Shown here piece by piece: positions 50,940 to 62,162 of a stretch of 64,000 nt of DNA. The notes below the pieces were generated by a model that saw only the letters and a program-made list of their open reading frames with translations, had not been told where the DNA came from and did not search any database. The stretch's first letter is position 1; each line of letters begins with the position of its first letter. Origin of the DNA: Macrocybe gigantea (Eukaryota > Basidiomycota > Agaricomycetes > Agaricales > Callistosporiaceae). The position numbers and the translations under genes were made by a program. Location: assembly GCA_011319805.1 (NCBI GenBank), contig SJRY01000329.1, forward strand, positions 1 to 64,000. The letters are read 5' to 3'.

Positions 50940-52527
50940 TTAGTGGCTGCCATCTCGAAAGGCTGGTCGAAGGGCAGTGGAAACTTGGAGCCCTGCAAAG
51001 GAACGAATATAAGGTGATGACGCATTGTATGCGTGTTCTCTCGCATCCAGGGTTGATCTCGAGTACGGGATACCCTTCGTTTCTGCAGTTCTCTGATAAG
51101 GGGATGGAGGAGTCGAAGAAGAGGATATGGACGATGCCAAAGGCGACGGTGATCGAGAGATTATTTGCCCGTTCGTCGGAGATCGCATCTCGTGGTGAAG
51201 GTTAGGATAGAGCGAGGAACGCCGTTGATGTTTGGAGTGCCGCCCTACAAAACTCGTGTAGTCGTCTTCATGGACCAACCGGTTTCCGTCGTCGGCGTAA
51301 ATGGGATTTGGCGAATGATATGGGTACAGAGGGCGATTTTCAGCGTAAGGATGTAGCCCCTGCCGACTCGGCAGGCGGACAAAGTCGATGGAGTTTTCCG
51401 ACTGCCGTTGGGACGTAGGAGCTCTAGGAGACTTGTGGCTTTTATAGTGACGTCTCATATTGGAATTCACGCTAAACCGACTTCCACAATTTGGATAAGG
51501 GCACATGAAAGCTGAAAGGCGCACAGGGAAATTAGTATCGTGTTATGTTTGATGGGATAAGTGACATACGCGTTTCGCCAGTATGTTTATTCTTGTGGGT
51601 CTTTAAACTGCTCGGCCTCTTGAACAGCTTGCCGCAGGTATCGCAGACGTGTTTCCTTCCTGAACGGCCGGATGTGGATGTAGTCATGTCAGCATTTGCA
51701 CGATCACCAGGCCCCGTCGCAGAACTCTTGTGTGCGCCGTCTGAAGTTCCAGTACCGACAGGTCTTGCAAAAGTCGGGTCAGGTGAGACCGCAAAAGAGA
51801 TAAACGATGAGGAAGTCGGGCCTGGGCCCTGAAAAGAGGCATCAGATCGTCTCCCAGAACGAAACCGCGACGTGGTACGTGACAGGAACTTTGTGGGCTC
51901 GTTTGGCTGCGGTCTGCTGAATCGAGGCGATGGCGAGGGCTCCGGCTTCATGTGGCGAACTTCGACAGGGGAGACAGAACCGCTATTGGCAGACATAGTC
52001 CTTGACGTAGGACGTTCAAACGAGGAAGTAGCAGGACAAGCTTCGCGGACGTCGGGAAGACGCACGCAGGCTGTCCTTGCCGAGTCCAATTTAGGCGGTG
52101 CAGCGATAGTAGCGGGACTGCCGGTTCTTGCTGGGTGTTCAGGCACGCTGAAGCGTCCACACGAAGTATAATGCACGCACAAGTCGTGAGGTCGGATGTG
52201 GGTCAATGATGTAACATCGTCAACTGTGGCGCTTGTCAAGCCTTTGACGGCACCAGCGCTGTTCGATCCAGCGTTGCCGCTGCTCCGCGCATCGTTGTTG
52301 ACATGGTCAGCACGTCGAGAATGTATCTGGGTTACGGCAAAGAGCTTTCAGCACGTGATCCGTGTTTCAAGAGGTTCCGCATACCACAGTGTGAGGAAGT
52401 GGGAGCGTCGAGGGCGGTACGTGGCTGAGGTGTTCTGGATCAAATTAGAGCAAATACGCTGCAAACGAAGGAGATATTTACCAGGAAACAGTTGGCGTAT
52501 CGGAGGGAGGTATAATTGACCTGACAT
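50940..52527 (-). CDS. C2H2 zinc-finger transcription factor, paralogue B
   Basis: Exons: 50940..51511, 51570 to about 52400, and a first exon 52482..52527 encoding L-P-P-I-R-Q-L-F-P-G, the counterpart of paralogue A. Finger 1 is C-D-T-C-G-K-L-F-K-R-P-S-S-L-K-T-H; finger 2 is C-P-Y-P-N-C-G-S-R-F-S-V-N-S-N-M-R-R-H-Y-K-S-H. The inter-finger intron is at the same codon and phase as in A. The N-terminal and C-terminal arms are Ser/Pro-rich. Joining exon 1 to exon 2 in frame needs one base more or less than the sequence has, so the 5' junction is uncertain. The two long exons alone are frame-consistent. Confidence 0.82.
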
Positions 52528-52570
52528 AGTCAGCGATGAGGTAGACTCGAGGGGAATCGGCAAGTCCAAG

Positions 52571-52580
52571 TATTTATATG
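52571..52580 (-). promoter_or_regulatory. TATA box of C2H2 paralogue B
   Basis: On the minus strand the motif reads CATATAAATA, 44-53 bp upstream of the first-exon ATG at 52527. The arrangement parallels paralogue A. Confidence 0.55.
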
Positions 52581-55500
52581 AGACTGTCAAAGGAGAGTAC
52601 TCTTTGACGTGAAAAAAAACGGAAAGCGTGAGCAATGGGGGGGCAGTGACGGAAGGGCAAGCCGGACGGGTAACAATCATAAATAAGTCAATCTAGACAC
52701 TGCAGCGTGGATGCTCAGTTTCAGAGCAAAAATACATAAACAAAAGGCGCTCACAGGGGCGATATCCCTTCAAGATGGCTTTTCAGGTGTCCGATTCATG
52801 AGTCCAATATATGGCTTGCCAAATGGAGCTACGGACACGATTCAAACCCCAACGGCACCCCTTGCTGCCGAAATGCCATGACAGAAGGGATCGGCGCTTC
52901 TGAACCCGTTGGTCGGTAATAATTTGAACGGATTTTCTCAGCAGGCTTCGTCGTGAGCTGTCGTGTCGGACGATCCTGCAGGTTTACACATATCCATATC
53001 ACAGCGATTATGGCGATCTGTCGTCTGCAACGAGGGAAGTCATCGTGCACGGGCTCGTCGCAATGCGGATACGGAACGGGTAACGCGGGCTCGTCGCATG
53101 TGGCTACCTTGTTTGTTCTGTCCGATGTGCTAGGCGAGATGGAAAGGAAATGCCGGTCACATATAGACAAACAAGAATCATTACTTAGCCTGATATCAAT
53201 TTCCACCACTCGTGTCACGCCTGCACTTCCGTCTATGTAGAAATATCGATACTAGAACGAGTTCTGTCCCGGCCTATTCAATATTTACCGCGGCCATCGT
53301 CTCCGCTTGATACCCCGATTCGGTCGCGCATCCCCAGCAGAAATTTCCCGCCAGATCCGTTTCCTTTCTTGTCGCCGGCTGGCGATATCGCGGGATGGAA
53401 TGTCCGTGCTCTTTTTTCCAATAAAGCGCAGTTCCCAGGACAAAATGTGACGTGTAATGCTTACTACCGGGCTGGATTCTTCAGTGCATGCTTTCTCGTC
53501 TGCTGTAACTGTAACTGGTAAACCCGCGGATGAGAAGGGAGAAGCAGACAACGCGCGTTGAGCCACCTTGAACCTTATTTCGACTTGCCAGCGCACAAGC
53601 TCCGGTGCAATCCTCACCCCGACAAGACACATGACAAGCTGATGATGCACATACATCATGATTGGGAGCCTCAAAGTGCTGCCATTAATAATGTACTTCA
53701 TGTGACATGAATGAGACTCATTTCATCTCTGCGGGCATGCACGCATGCAGGATTCTGATGCCGCCCGCCTCAGTACGGAGTCTCAGAGCTCCATGGCACT
53801 AGCTTTGACCGTGAACGTATTCCTTGATGCCGCCGGATGCCCACATGAGATGACAACGAATCAGGACAAAGTTCTGGATACGAAGCTGAACAAATGGAGC
53901 AAGTCAGCCTCTTGAAGCCAATCCCGTAAACTGTTCTTTCATCGTCGTCATCAAGTCTTGCAACCGCATCATGAGTACGGATCGTCAAAACCGGGCAAAT
54001 TCGTCTTACCCGAATTCCTGACCCTGACGCAGAGTAGGTTGCTGGAGGAAAATGTACTGTGCATCGTCACGGTGCCATTGATATCGGCCTGACGATCAAA
54101 GGCCGCCTGAGATCATCCGCATCAGAGGAAGGCGCAACCATATAGGAACGAAGGATTCGCAGGGTCGCAGTCTCCGAATGCTCGGACATGAGGACATGAC
54201 AGGGCATCTGAAGCTCCAGATAGCACTGATTTGCAGGAGACTCTGCCTTGCGCGCCTCATCAACGGTATTCAGAAAAGTCGCCGGGCACGTCACTGCTAT
54301 CCTGTTCAGTGTTCATCTCGAGTAAAACCCCGTCCTTAGCGCAGAAGGCGGAGACAATGCGTATACCCAGCAAACTCATTGCACCCGTGTGCATCAAATA
54401 TTCTCAGACGCTCTTCTTTTTCTCTGCGCATGACGCGGAAGAAGATTTGGCACGACTGAATGTCCAACACTGTCGACATCTGTCGGGGAAAGACGGGTGC
54501 TAGCAATATTCCATATATAGCGTTATAGCGAGTCTCCGCGAGCGCGAACAACACAGGGCGGTGTATTTAAAAAAAAACCATCTCCGTAGCGGTGATATAC
54601 AAGGGAGATTCAGACTATTTCTGTAGGCCAGGGGGCAGGCAAGCGGGGATACGATCCACGAGCGTGATTGTCGGGAGGTATTGACTTGAATAGGAACCAA
54701 TTGCCATAATCTCTCGTGACGATCATCGCCACTGGGAAATTTTGACATTCTGCTCTGCAAGCGGTCGGGTATGACGGGCACGGGTCAGTTTCAGGACTGT
54801 CGTCTTTCGAACTTGCCGTTCGACATCTCGCGATAGCAAATCAGGGGGGAGGGGTCGGGTTAAGATCATCGAGATAGCGATCAACGTCCACGAGTAGTCA
54901 AAATCGGCGACAGTGAGTGCCGTCGTTTCTAGTCGAGTTTCGTTCTTTCCCAGATGGAGTCGGTAATCCCTTCGTCACCGATCAGGTGTCATTATGGGCC
55001 AGGGTGTTGCAGGGACGATTCCTAAGAGCGTTGTCTCGTCTGATCATCAAGTGGATATCTGTAAGGGCCAAAAGCAGCAATGAGTACGGGGTGTCGCTGA
55101 CGATCTTGCCGCGTACTGGCCTCGAGTTCGCTTGCATGACATCGTGGCATAGGCTCCTTCATGTTCATCTTGGCATAGGTCGTCTGAGCATTTTCAGGAG
55201 GAATAAGGTTATGAATCCTGGACCAGCGGCCGCTTTACAAACCGCGTACGGACGGAGAAAGTTTGGAAAAAAAAATTAAATCGATTGATATCATCAAAGG
55301 GCTCTCGCGATGCATTCTACGAGTCACGGACGGGCTTCACATCGGTTGGCGAGTGGATGCATCAACGGCGCTTAATCCGAATCCGTTGGTGTTAGAGAAA
55401 TTGCGCCACTTTACGTTTCGACTTCAAGTGGGGCCCATCTCGTCATAGATGAGCTCGACGCCATTGTCCCATGCACTCGAGTCATTGAGGTCCTGTAGAA

Positions 55501-57033
55501 TATCAAGGTGACTGTCGCTGCAACCGCCCTGCTCAGAAAACCGAACGACACCAAGCAAGCGTTTGAAAGTTGTATTACGTAACCCAGCAATCCTACTTGT
55601 TTGCGACAAGGGATCCATACACTCATACGTGACGTACATCTTTTTCGATGAAGGCGACGTACAAATGGCCGTACAATTTTCGTAGCTAATTCTATGGCTA
55701 ATTGCAAGGACTTGGTGCGATGGTCAGCCTTTTTGTATGCGATCCACTTCCCGACCAGATGGCCAGGCCTCAAGACCCGGATGTGCCGACATCCTCAACC
55801 TTGAGGTATCTTTGCAGGCTGTAGTGCGTTTCGAGACAGGCCATGGGTGCTCATGGCCGGATTAAAGTCCTGGCGCACAACGGAGGTACAGTATGCATTC
55901 AACTTCCGAGCTCGTTCATATCTCACTCTCGATTGATCATCGCGCTTGTGTCTGGCACCCTAGTAGAAACCATGTGGGCTTAATTCCGATTTAGCGTGCC
56001 CCCAACTTCGACGCCTCATGGATTACGCACGCACCCAGTCTAGCGGAACTATATGACCAATTCAAGCATAGCAACTCTCCTGCCCTCAGAGTGTCTGGTC
56101 AATTGACCCAGCCGGCTTGGAACCAATGCATTCTCCGTTTCAATGCAAGTAGAGCCTTCCTTCCATGCGTGCGGGAAAAGAGTCTTTGCAGTGCTTTGTC
56201 GTGATGAAAGTGCTCCTATAGTACTACGACGCATATGCGTTTGCTATTGGATGGATCTTGGTCTCATTCCTGCTGGGATTGTCATATTCCTAAAATTTCA
56301 CTTGCCGACTATGTGGCGGTCGCGAACCCTCCGGTATAAAGAGAAAGGTACGTCGGAAGTCTCCAAATGCGGCGATCGTCAACATCTTAATACCTATGTG
56401 TTGGCACAAGACAAAGCGCGAAATAGCTTCTTGCAGACCGTAATGCTGGACAGGCGGATACCCTCGCCACAAATGCACGTTCGGCAGTGACTGAAATGGA
56501 GGATGCAGTGCTCTTGGAACTAACTGTTCTTAGAAACTCGCGAGGCCGAGCCTAGACACAGCCGCGAAGAAGATGTGACAACCCTTCTAGTGGTATATTC
56601 ACATTGACCTAAGCATGTGCGTTTATCTGGACCCCATGGAATAGAAAGCATCACCATGAAGTTCCAAGTAAGGCTTAGAATTGTCAGATAATCTAGAACG
56701 CCGGTCAAAGAACGAGACGATGCCATGGCTAAGGTTTGGCTATACCCAATAAGTCTGAAATTAATTCTATGCTTCTAACCTGCACTTCCATGGAATGAGC
56801 GGTCTGGGCGAGCTGGTGTCATTCCAAAAATGCAAGGCTGAAGGAATTCCCTTTCTGTGGCCTCAACGAATCGGAACGAATTGGAGGATGTAATGGAAAT
56901 AAATTAGGCGCACTGGGTCTTTGACCCAAACATCTCTGCGGAGTCGATGCAAAAAATCGTGAATACAAGTAGGAAATATGAAACCTCGAATTCGTCTGAT
57001 CCACACCAAGCCCTTCAAGCGACGAGTAGGCGA
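52581..57033. other. Gene-poor stretch
   Basis: About 4.4 kb with only short open frames. The minus-strand frames at 53285-53701, 53770-53988 (two Cys pairs), 54067-54294 and 55411-55773 are the longest. They read like pieces of real proteins but match no family I know. I cannot support a gene model. Confidence 0.4.
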
Positions 57034-58381
57034 CTAGGCCCCGTTCTTCGTTTTCTTCTCCGAATCGTTCTCCGTCTCGCTAGCACTGTCGGTGGTCTGC
57101 ATCTGAGTTTCGATGTCGCGAGAAAGGAATGTCACAGTTCCGGTTCGAGTCGCAGCGGCGCCTGCGGGACCATGTCCGATAGCGTGGCTGCCGAAGCGAA
57201 GGCCGGATATCGGCTTTGACACCTTGGCATTGTTCTGCAACTGCGACAGATCGAAAGAAACTCTTGCTAGCATCATGGCGGGCACGAATCCCTGATGGAA
57301 AACATAAACCGTCTTACAGCGAATGGCAGCAACAGAGTCCACTCACCGTCATCGACGAGACGACCGCTCTGAAGTAACGGTCGAGATCTCGCTGGAGGGC
57401 GATGCCGATCAAATAGAGCAGTACAGCGACCAGCAGCGGGAGCGATGTCTCGACCATGAGATCCATGAGGAGAGTAGCGAGGGGCTTCTTCCGGATGTTC
57501 TCAGGAGTGAGGACCCGGAACGAGATCAAGAAGAATATCTGCAGCGTCGTGAAGGTGCAGACGGACAGCGCCACGACGGCAGGCTCGAATGGGAGTGCGG
57601 GCGACGCTGGCAAAGGAATCGGGTCTGTGCTGCTGACGTCTGGGATGGAAAGGTGTGGCCGGGAAGTGACTTCGCGGACGACGTAGCGGATCAGCACGGC
57701 TGGACATGAGAGCATCGTGAAGACTGGTACACAGGAGAAAAGAAAAAAAAAAGTCTTTACCAGCTTCAGCGACTACGGAAAACACGGGCAGAGATAGGAC
57801 AACAGAGTTGTATCTCCACAAGGTGAAGCATCGATATACCTGAGACGCTGCGTTGTGAGTAGGATGCCAACGAACGATCGGCGACTGCGACTCACCAGGA
57901 AAGCGTGAACGAGGACAATGTTAAGGACGAGAGAGATGCCCATGACGATGATGGACCAGGCGGGACGAAGCGTCACGAGGTACTGCAGGACGGTGTTCGC
58001 CGTCAGACCGTTCTGAATGAACGCTCGTTTGACGGTGTTCCACGAAATGGCCAGGTGCAGTATCGTCAACGTGTATTGCGACACCAGCACCGCGCAAAGC
58101 ACCTTGGTCTTCTTGCTGTTGCCCCATTTCACAACTGGCGTTGTGAGGCCGATATGACAACGGGAAAAAAAAATAAAACTCGAGTATGAGCACTTACTCG
58201 TGAAATATAGCGTAGCGAGGAAGAGCGACGTGTATATGCCTAGATCGCCGAACGCCGTCGCGTCAGCACCTGATTCATAGTACTGGCCAAACAAAACAGG
58301 ACACATACCCGCGACGAAGCTTTCCAGCAACGTTGCGCCCAAGAATTCGCTGCGGATCGACGTCGAAGTGCTTCGAACCAT
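57034..58381 (-). CDS. Seven-helix membrane protein, copy 3 (intact)
   Basis: Six exons: 57034..57291, 57347..57699, 57761..57839, 57896..58134, 58198..58239, 58309..58381. They total 1044 nt and 347 residues, frame intact. All five introns match copies 1 and 2 in position and phase, including the 42-bp exon 2. Equivalent blocks: E-S-F-V-A-G-I-Y-T-S-L-F-L-A-T, R-C-F-T-L-W-R-Y-N, and G-F-V-P-A-M-M-L-A-R-V near the last helix. Seven hydrophobic segments are followed by a polar Ser/Thr/Glu tail. Sequence identity to copies 1 and 2 is low, so this is an older paralogue. No signal peptide is needed. Function unknown; a sensory or transport role would be speculation. Confidence 0.82.
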
Positions 58382-58475
58382 GCCGGCCGCTCAGCTAGGG
58401 GAGGGAGGCGAGGAAGGATCGATACGAGGGGAAGGCGGGGGGGATCGTGGTAGATCACCACCGCCACGGACCCCC

Positions 58476-58485
58476 TTCATATATA
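58476..58485 (-). promoter_or_regulatory. TATA box of membrane-protein copy 3
   Basis: On the minus strand the motif reads TATATATGAA, about 95-105 bp upstream of the ATG at 58381. Confidence 0.45.
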
Positions 58486-59459
58486 ACCTCCTCGTGTGGC
58501 TGTAGCGTCGAATCGAAACGCTGATGATGATCATTCCTTTTTTTTTCATGGAAAAACGTTCCCAGGGGCGGTCCTGGAATCCAGGTTCAACACAGTGAAC
58601 CAGCGCTCGAGTGATCATCAGATCTCCGCGACCGTGACACTCTTCAAGACAGTCGCGAGAACGGGGCTTACCCGATTTTCTCCACGACGGACGCGAATCG
58701 ATATGCATCAGTCCCAGTTCGGTGTACATCTGCCACTGTCTACCTTGTCATCCATCGAGTCTTCCGTTCTCGAGAGAAAGTCTGACTCCACGGTTGTCTT
58801 TTCAATGTGGACACCCAAACACAGGGATGGCAAGGGATGGATGAAGGCACCATTTCTGCCCCGTGTCAGGCAGGTTTGATAGAGGCACCTGGCGATCCTG
58901 TCTGCCATCATGCACCAACCTAGAACCATACCACACGCCTCTTGTAGAGACTCCTCGTCCAGCTTTCCAGTCATCCAGCGTCCAATAAACTACACATGTT
59001 TTTTTTGACGAAGACAAACATCTCAAAATCAAAAGTCGGACAAGCGATCCGACATCCAATGGCTGTGTGTCTGTCCCATTCAAGGATCTTTCCCAGGCCT
59101 TGACACAATAAAACATCCAATTGAAGCTGAAGCCGGAGAAAAAAAGAAAAAAAAAAGGACAGAAACAAAACCACGCCCTTTTTTCAATTTGCTCAATTAC
59201 AGAATCCCCTAACTTAAGATGCGTAAGAATACAATAAAATTTTTATGGGCCGGACGCGACAACGTTGGTATGGTATCGAAAAGAAGCAGTTAAGACCAGT
59301 ATTTGCAAACGAGAACCGTAGCACGCGAGATGGAATAACAGACTAGACAGCGAGTAGAGAGTTTGACGACGCACGAGGAAAAAAAAGAAAAAAAAAGACC
59401 ATCGAATGGAAACCATGACGGGAAAAAAAAAAAAAAAAACACACCAAAACCTCTAAGCA
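58486..59459. other. Intergenic spacer with A-rich tracts
   Basis: The spacer lies between the copy 3 promoter and the 3' end of the zinc-finger gene. Interrupted poly-A tracts occur at about 59140-59157 and 59380-59440, on the 3' side of the downstream gene. No coding signal. Confidence 0.45.
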
Positions 59460-62111
59460 TTAATCGTCGTGATGTCTCGAGCTGCCGACGCTGTTGGCCT
59501 CTGCGGCATCTACCGCTTCCAAAAGCTCTTGCTCCGGGTCAGCATCCCCATCGAGATCAAGGACGGTCGCGGCACGGCGAACCTTGTCGACGCTGCGTTC
59601 GCGCGATCCCCCAGCCTCAACAGCCTCCTCGATCTCCGCCTCGACTTCCGCTTCAGCCTCCGCGTCCATATCCACGTCCTCGCCGTCCGCATCGCCCGTA
59701 GTCACTCCATCGTCCACGTCTGCAAGATGCGCCGCGGCGAACGGCGACCGCGACGCCTGCCGGCTGTTGTTGCCGTCGAACGAGCGGACGCTGAGCACGT
59801 CCAGTCCCGCAGGCGATTTCTTCACCTTTGGGCTCGCTCGCCCACCCGTGCCGGCATCGCTGCCCGCGCGAGACGCCGCGCGCTGGGTCTGGTGCTGGTG
59901 AGGATACGGGCGGGAGGCGAGCGGCGGGGCAGCTTCGCCGCCGCGCGCACCGGAAGAAGACGTGGGCGGCTTGTCGTCTTCGCCGAGCGGACCAGGATGG
60001 TGCGGGCTCGGCGGCGTTTTGACAGCGGGCTTGACATAAGGAGATGGCGAGTCCGAGGCCGAGAGCTGCGTGCCTGGACGGAGATGCGATTGCGACTGCG
60101 ACTGCGGCTGTGTCGGGTTGTGACCAAACGAGGACGAACTGAAGCTCAGCTGCGACTGCGAGGCGGGAAGAGTGTCGCTGCGCTGGATCGTACGATCGAT
60201 GTGAGACTGTGTTTGGCGAGGCGGCTGCTGCTGATGCGGCTGAGTGGCGATGGAAGGCATGGACTGAGTGCCGGCAAGATGCTGGTTCTCCATGGTGCCT
60301 CGGCGTTCGACGCGCTTCATCTTCTTGCGGCAGCTGCAAAAAAAAGAAGGTTGATGGTCAGGCTGACGGCATGCGGAGTTTGCACAAACCGCTCACCGGT
60401 CACAGACGGTGCCGGGACCCATAGGCCCGGGACCCCACTTTTCGACGCACTTTCCGTCCTTGTACCTGCCGGCCATGCCGCATTGGCGACATATACGCTG
60501 TCCTTGCTCATTGGTGGGCGGATAAGAGGACACGGGCTGATTGGGCGCCGCAGGATTGCTGTTGTTCAGGGATGCTGTCCGGTAGGCGTGAGCAAAGGGG
60601 GAGAGGCAGAGTGGAACGATTGGCTGACCTTGAGAACCGGTAAACTTTGTCTTTTTCATCGGTGCGCCGGTGACGGGCGGAGCGAATATATGTGTTTGGT
60701 ACTCGCGGATCTGACCAGGCTGGTTGTGCGGCTCGGCGCCATTGGTGATGAGCTTGGAGCCGCGATAAGAGATCGGAGGCTGATCCTGAGCGGGGATCGG
60801 GGTCTGGGACAAGGGAAGAGTTGCCGGGGGCTGGGAAACGTGGGATTGGGATGGTGCCGGGGAACGTGGGAGGTGGGGTGGTGGGGAGGGTAGGAGGGAG
60901 AGTCGGGATGGCGAGCAGGCATGCCTTGCGGCGGATGGACGTAGATCTGATGATGCTCGTGGGGGACATGAGGCCTGGGGTCGTGTTCGAGCTGGCGGCC
61001 ACGGCGATGGTGGCGCGGGGAGCGATCTTGATGGGTGCGTGGTGTCGCGGCGGAAGAATGGATATTATCCGATCCGTTGATGGTGGAGGCACGGTCGTCC
61101 GCAGCGGTGGCCTGAAGGAGCATCTCGTCGACAGACAGGGATCGAGCGCTGGAACGGCTTGAAGATCGTGAGCGGGATCGGGAGCGAGACGTCGGATGGC
61201 GGGAGCGAGAATGGTGGGAGTGTGGGTGGGCATGATGGCGATAAGGGTCGAGAAACTGGGACGCTTGCTGCGGTGGTGCAATGACGCGGGGCTGGGTCGG
61301 GTGAAGCTGTGGTGCGACGAGCTGGAGCGGTGGTTGTAGTCGGGATACTTGGGAAGGCGAGGTGAGGGAGGCGGATGCCAGAACGAGGGAAGACTCACTG
61401 ATTCGGGAAAGGCGTCGGGTCTGGGCCGCTTGGGAGGAGGCTGCACGGAGTGGGCGTCAATGCTCGGGGTGCGAGGTCGACGAGCGGCAGGAGCATGGAT
61501 GGAATGGGGCAGAGGGGCAGCAAAGACGGCGGTCGGGGCAGCGGAGAGGGGTCTGTGGTGGGACCTCCGATGGAGGGCGCCGTTGACGGTGGGAGGGGAG
61601 GGGAGCGGGCCTAGCGATAGCTGGCCTGCGCCGTCGTGGGCGATTTTCGCAAAAGCGGCTTTGGCGTCGGCGGAGTGGGCGTCGAGGGCGTGGAGGTACT
61701 GCTCGAGGAGCTGCCAGTTGTCCTGGAGGACGCGTCGGCGTGCGTCGGCGTCGTCGCGTGCCTGCTCTGCGCGGGCGACGCGGTCCTCACAGGCCATGAC
61801 GATGCGGACGGCGTCGGCATATGTGGCGGGCGGGCTGGCGGCAGCAGCTGCGGGTGTAGATGGCTGTTGTGGTGCGGGTGTGTTTTTGGGAGAGTCGGAC
61901 GGGGCAGCGTAGGCGGCTTGGAGGGCCTGGAGGGAGGAGGCGAGCTGCTCGGCGCGGTCGGCGCGTTTCCTGGCCTTGTCGAGCTCAACGTTCAGGGCCT
62001 CGATGTCGCGATAGGCCTGATGGAGGAGTGCGGCGACCTGGGCGGTGGACGTGTTGGGGGCGGTGGTGTCGGGCGGGGCGGCGGGTCGGCGTCGTTGAGG
62101 ACAGTGGCCAT
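59460..62111 (-). CDS. GATA-like zinc-finger protein, large and low-complexity
   Basis: The last exon (59460..60333) and finger exon (60397 to about 60570) join cleanly in phase. They give a four-Cys finger: C-R-Q-C, about 25 residues including G-R-Y-K-D-G-K-C-V-E-K-W-G-P-G-P, then C-D-R-C-R-K-K-M-K-R-V-E-R-R-G-T. The C-rich module with a basic tail resembles a GATA finger with a longer loop. Upstream is a coiled-coil N-terminus (A-L-L-H-Q-A-Y-R-D-I-E-A-L-N-V-E-L-D-K-A-R) and about 500 residues of His/Pro/Ser-rich sequence. Downstream is a Pro/Gln/Ser-rich and acidic tail. The frame slips several times in C/G runs (one near 62080), so the middle is uncertain. Probably a nuclear regulator. Confidence 0.7.
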
Positions 62112-62153
62112 GGCGGAAATTGAAGGGGGAGGGGATGGAGTGGGGGGGTCCGC

Positions 62154-62162
62154 ATTATATAA
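62154..62162 (-). promoter_or_regulatory. TATA box of the GATA-like gene
   Basis: The TATATAA-type motif lies 43-51 bp upstream of the ATG at 62111 on the minus strand, implying a very short leader. Confidence 0.5.

Noticed and set aside
59380..59440. A-rich tracts as retrotransposon tails
   Set aside because: There is no reverse-transcriptase sequence or target-site duplication nearby. Similar tracts flank many genes here and fit 3' UTR or intergenic sequence.
59469..60893. Plus-strand open frame of 474 codons
   Set aside because: It lies opposite the GATA-like gene and is dominated by Arg/Leu/Gly, the usual shadow of a GC-rich Ser/Pro-rich gene. The minus strand carries the Cys finger and a matching intron.
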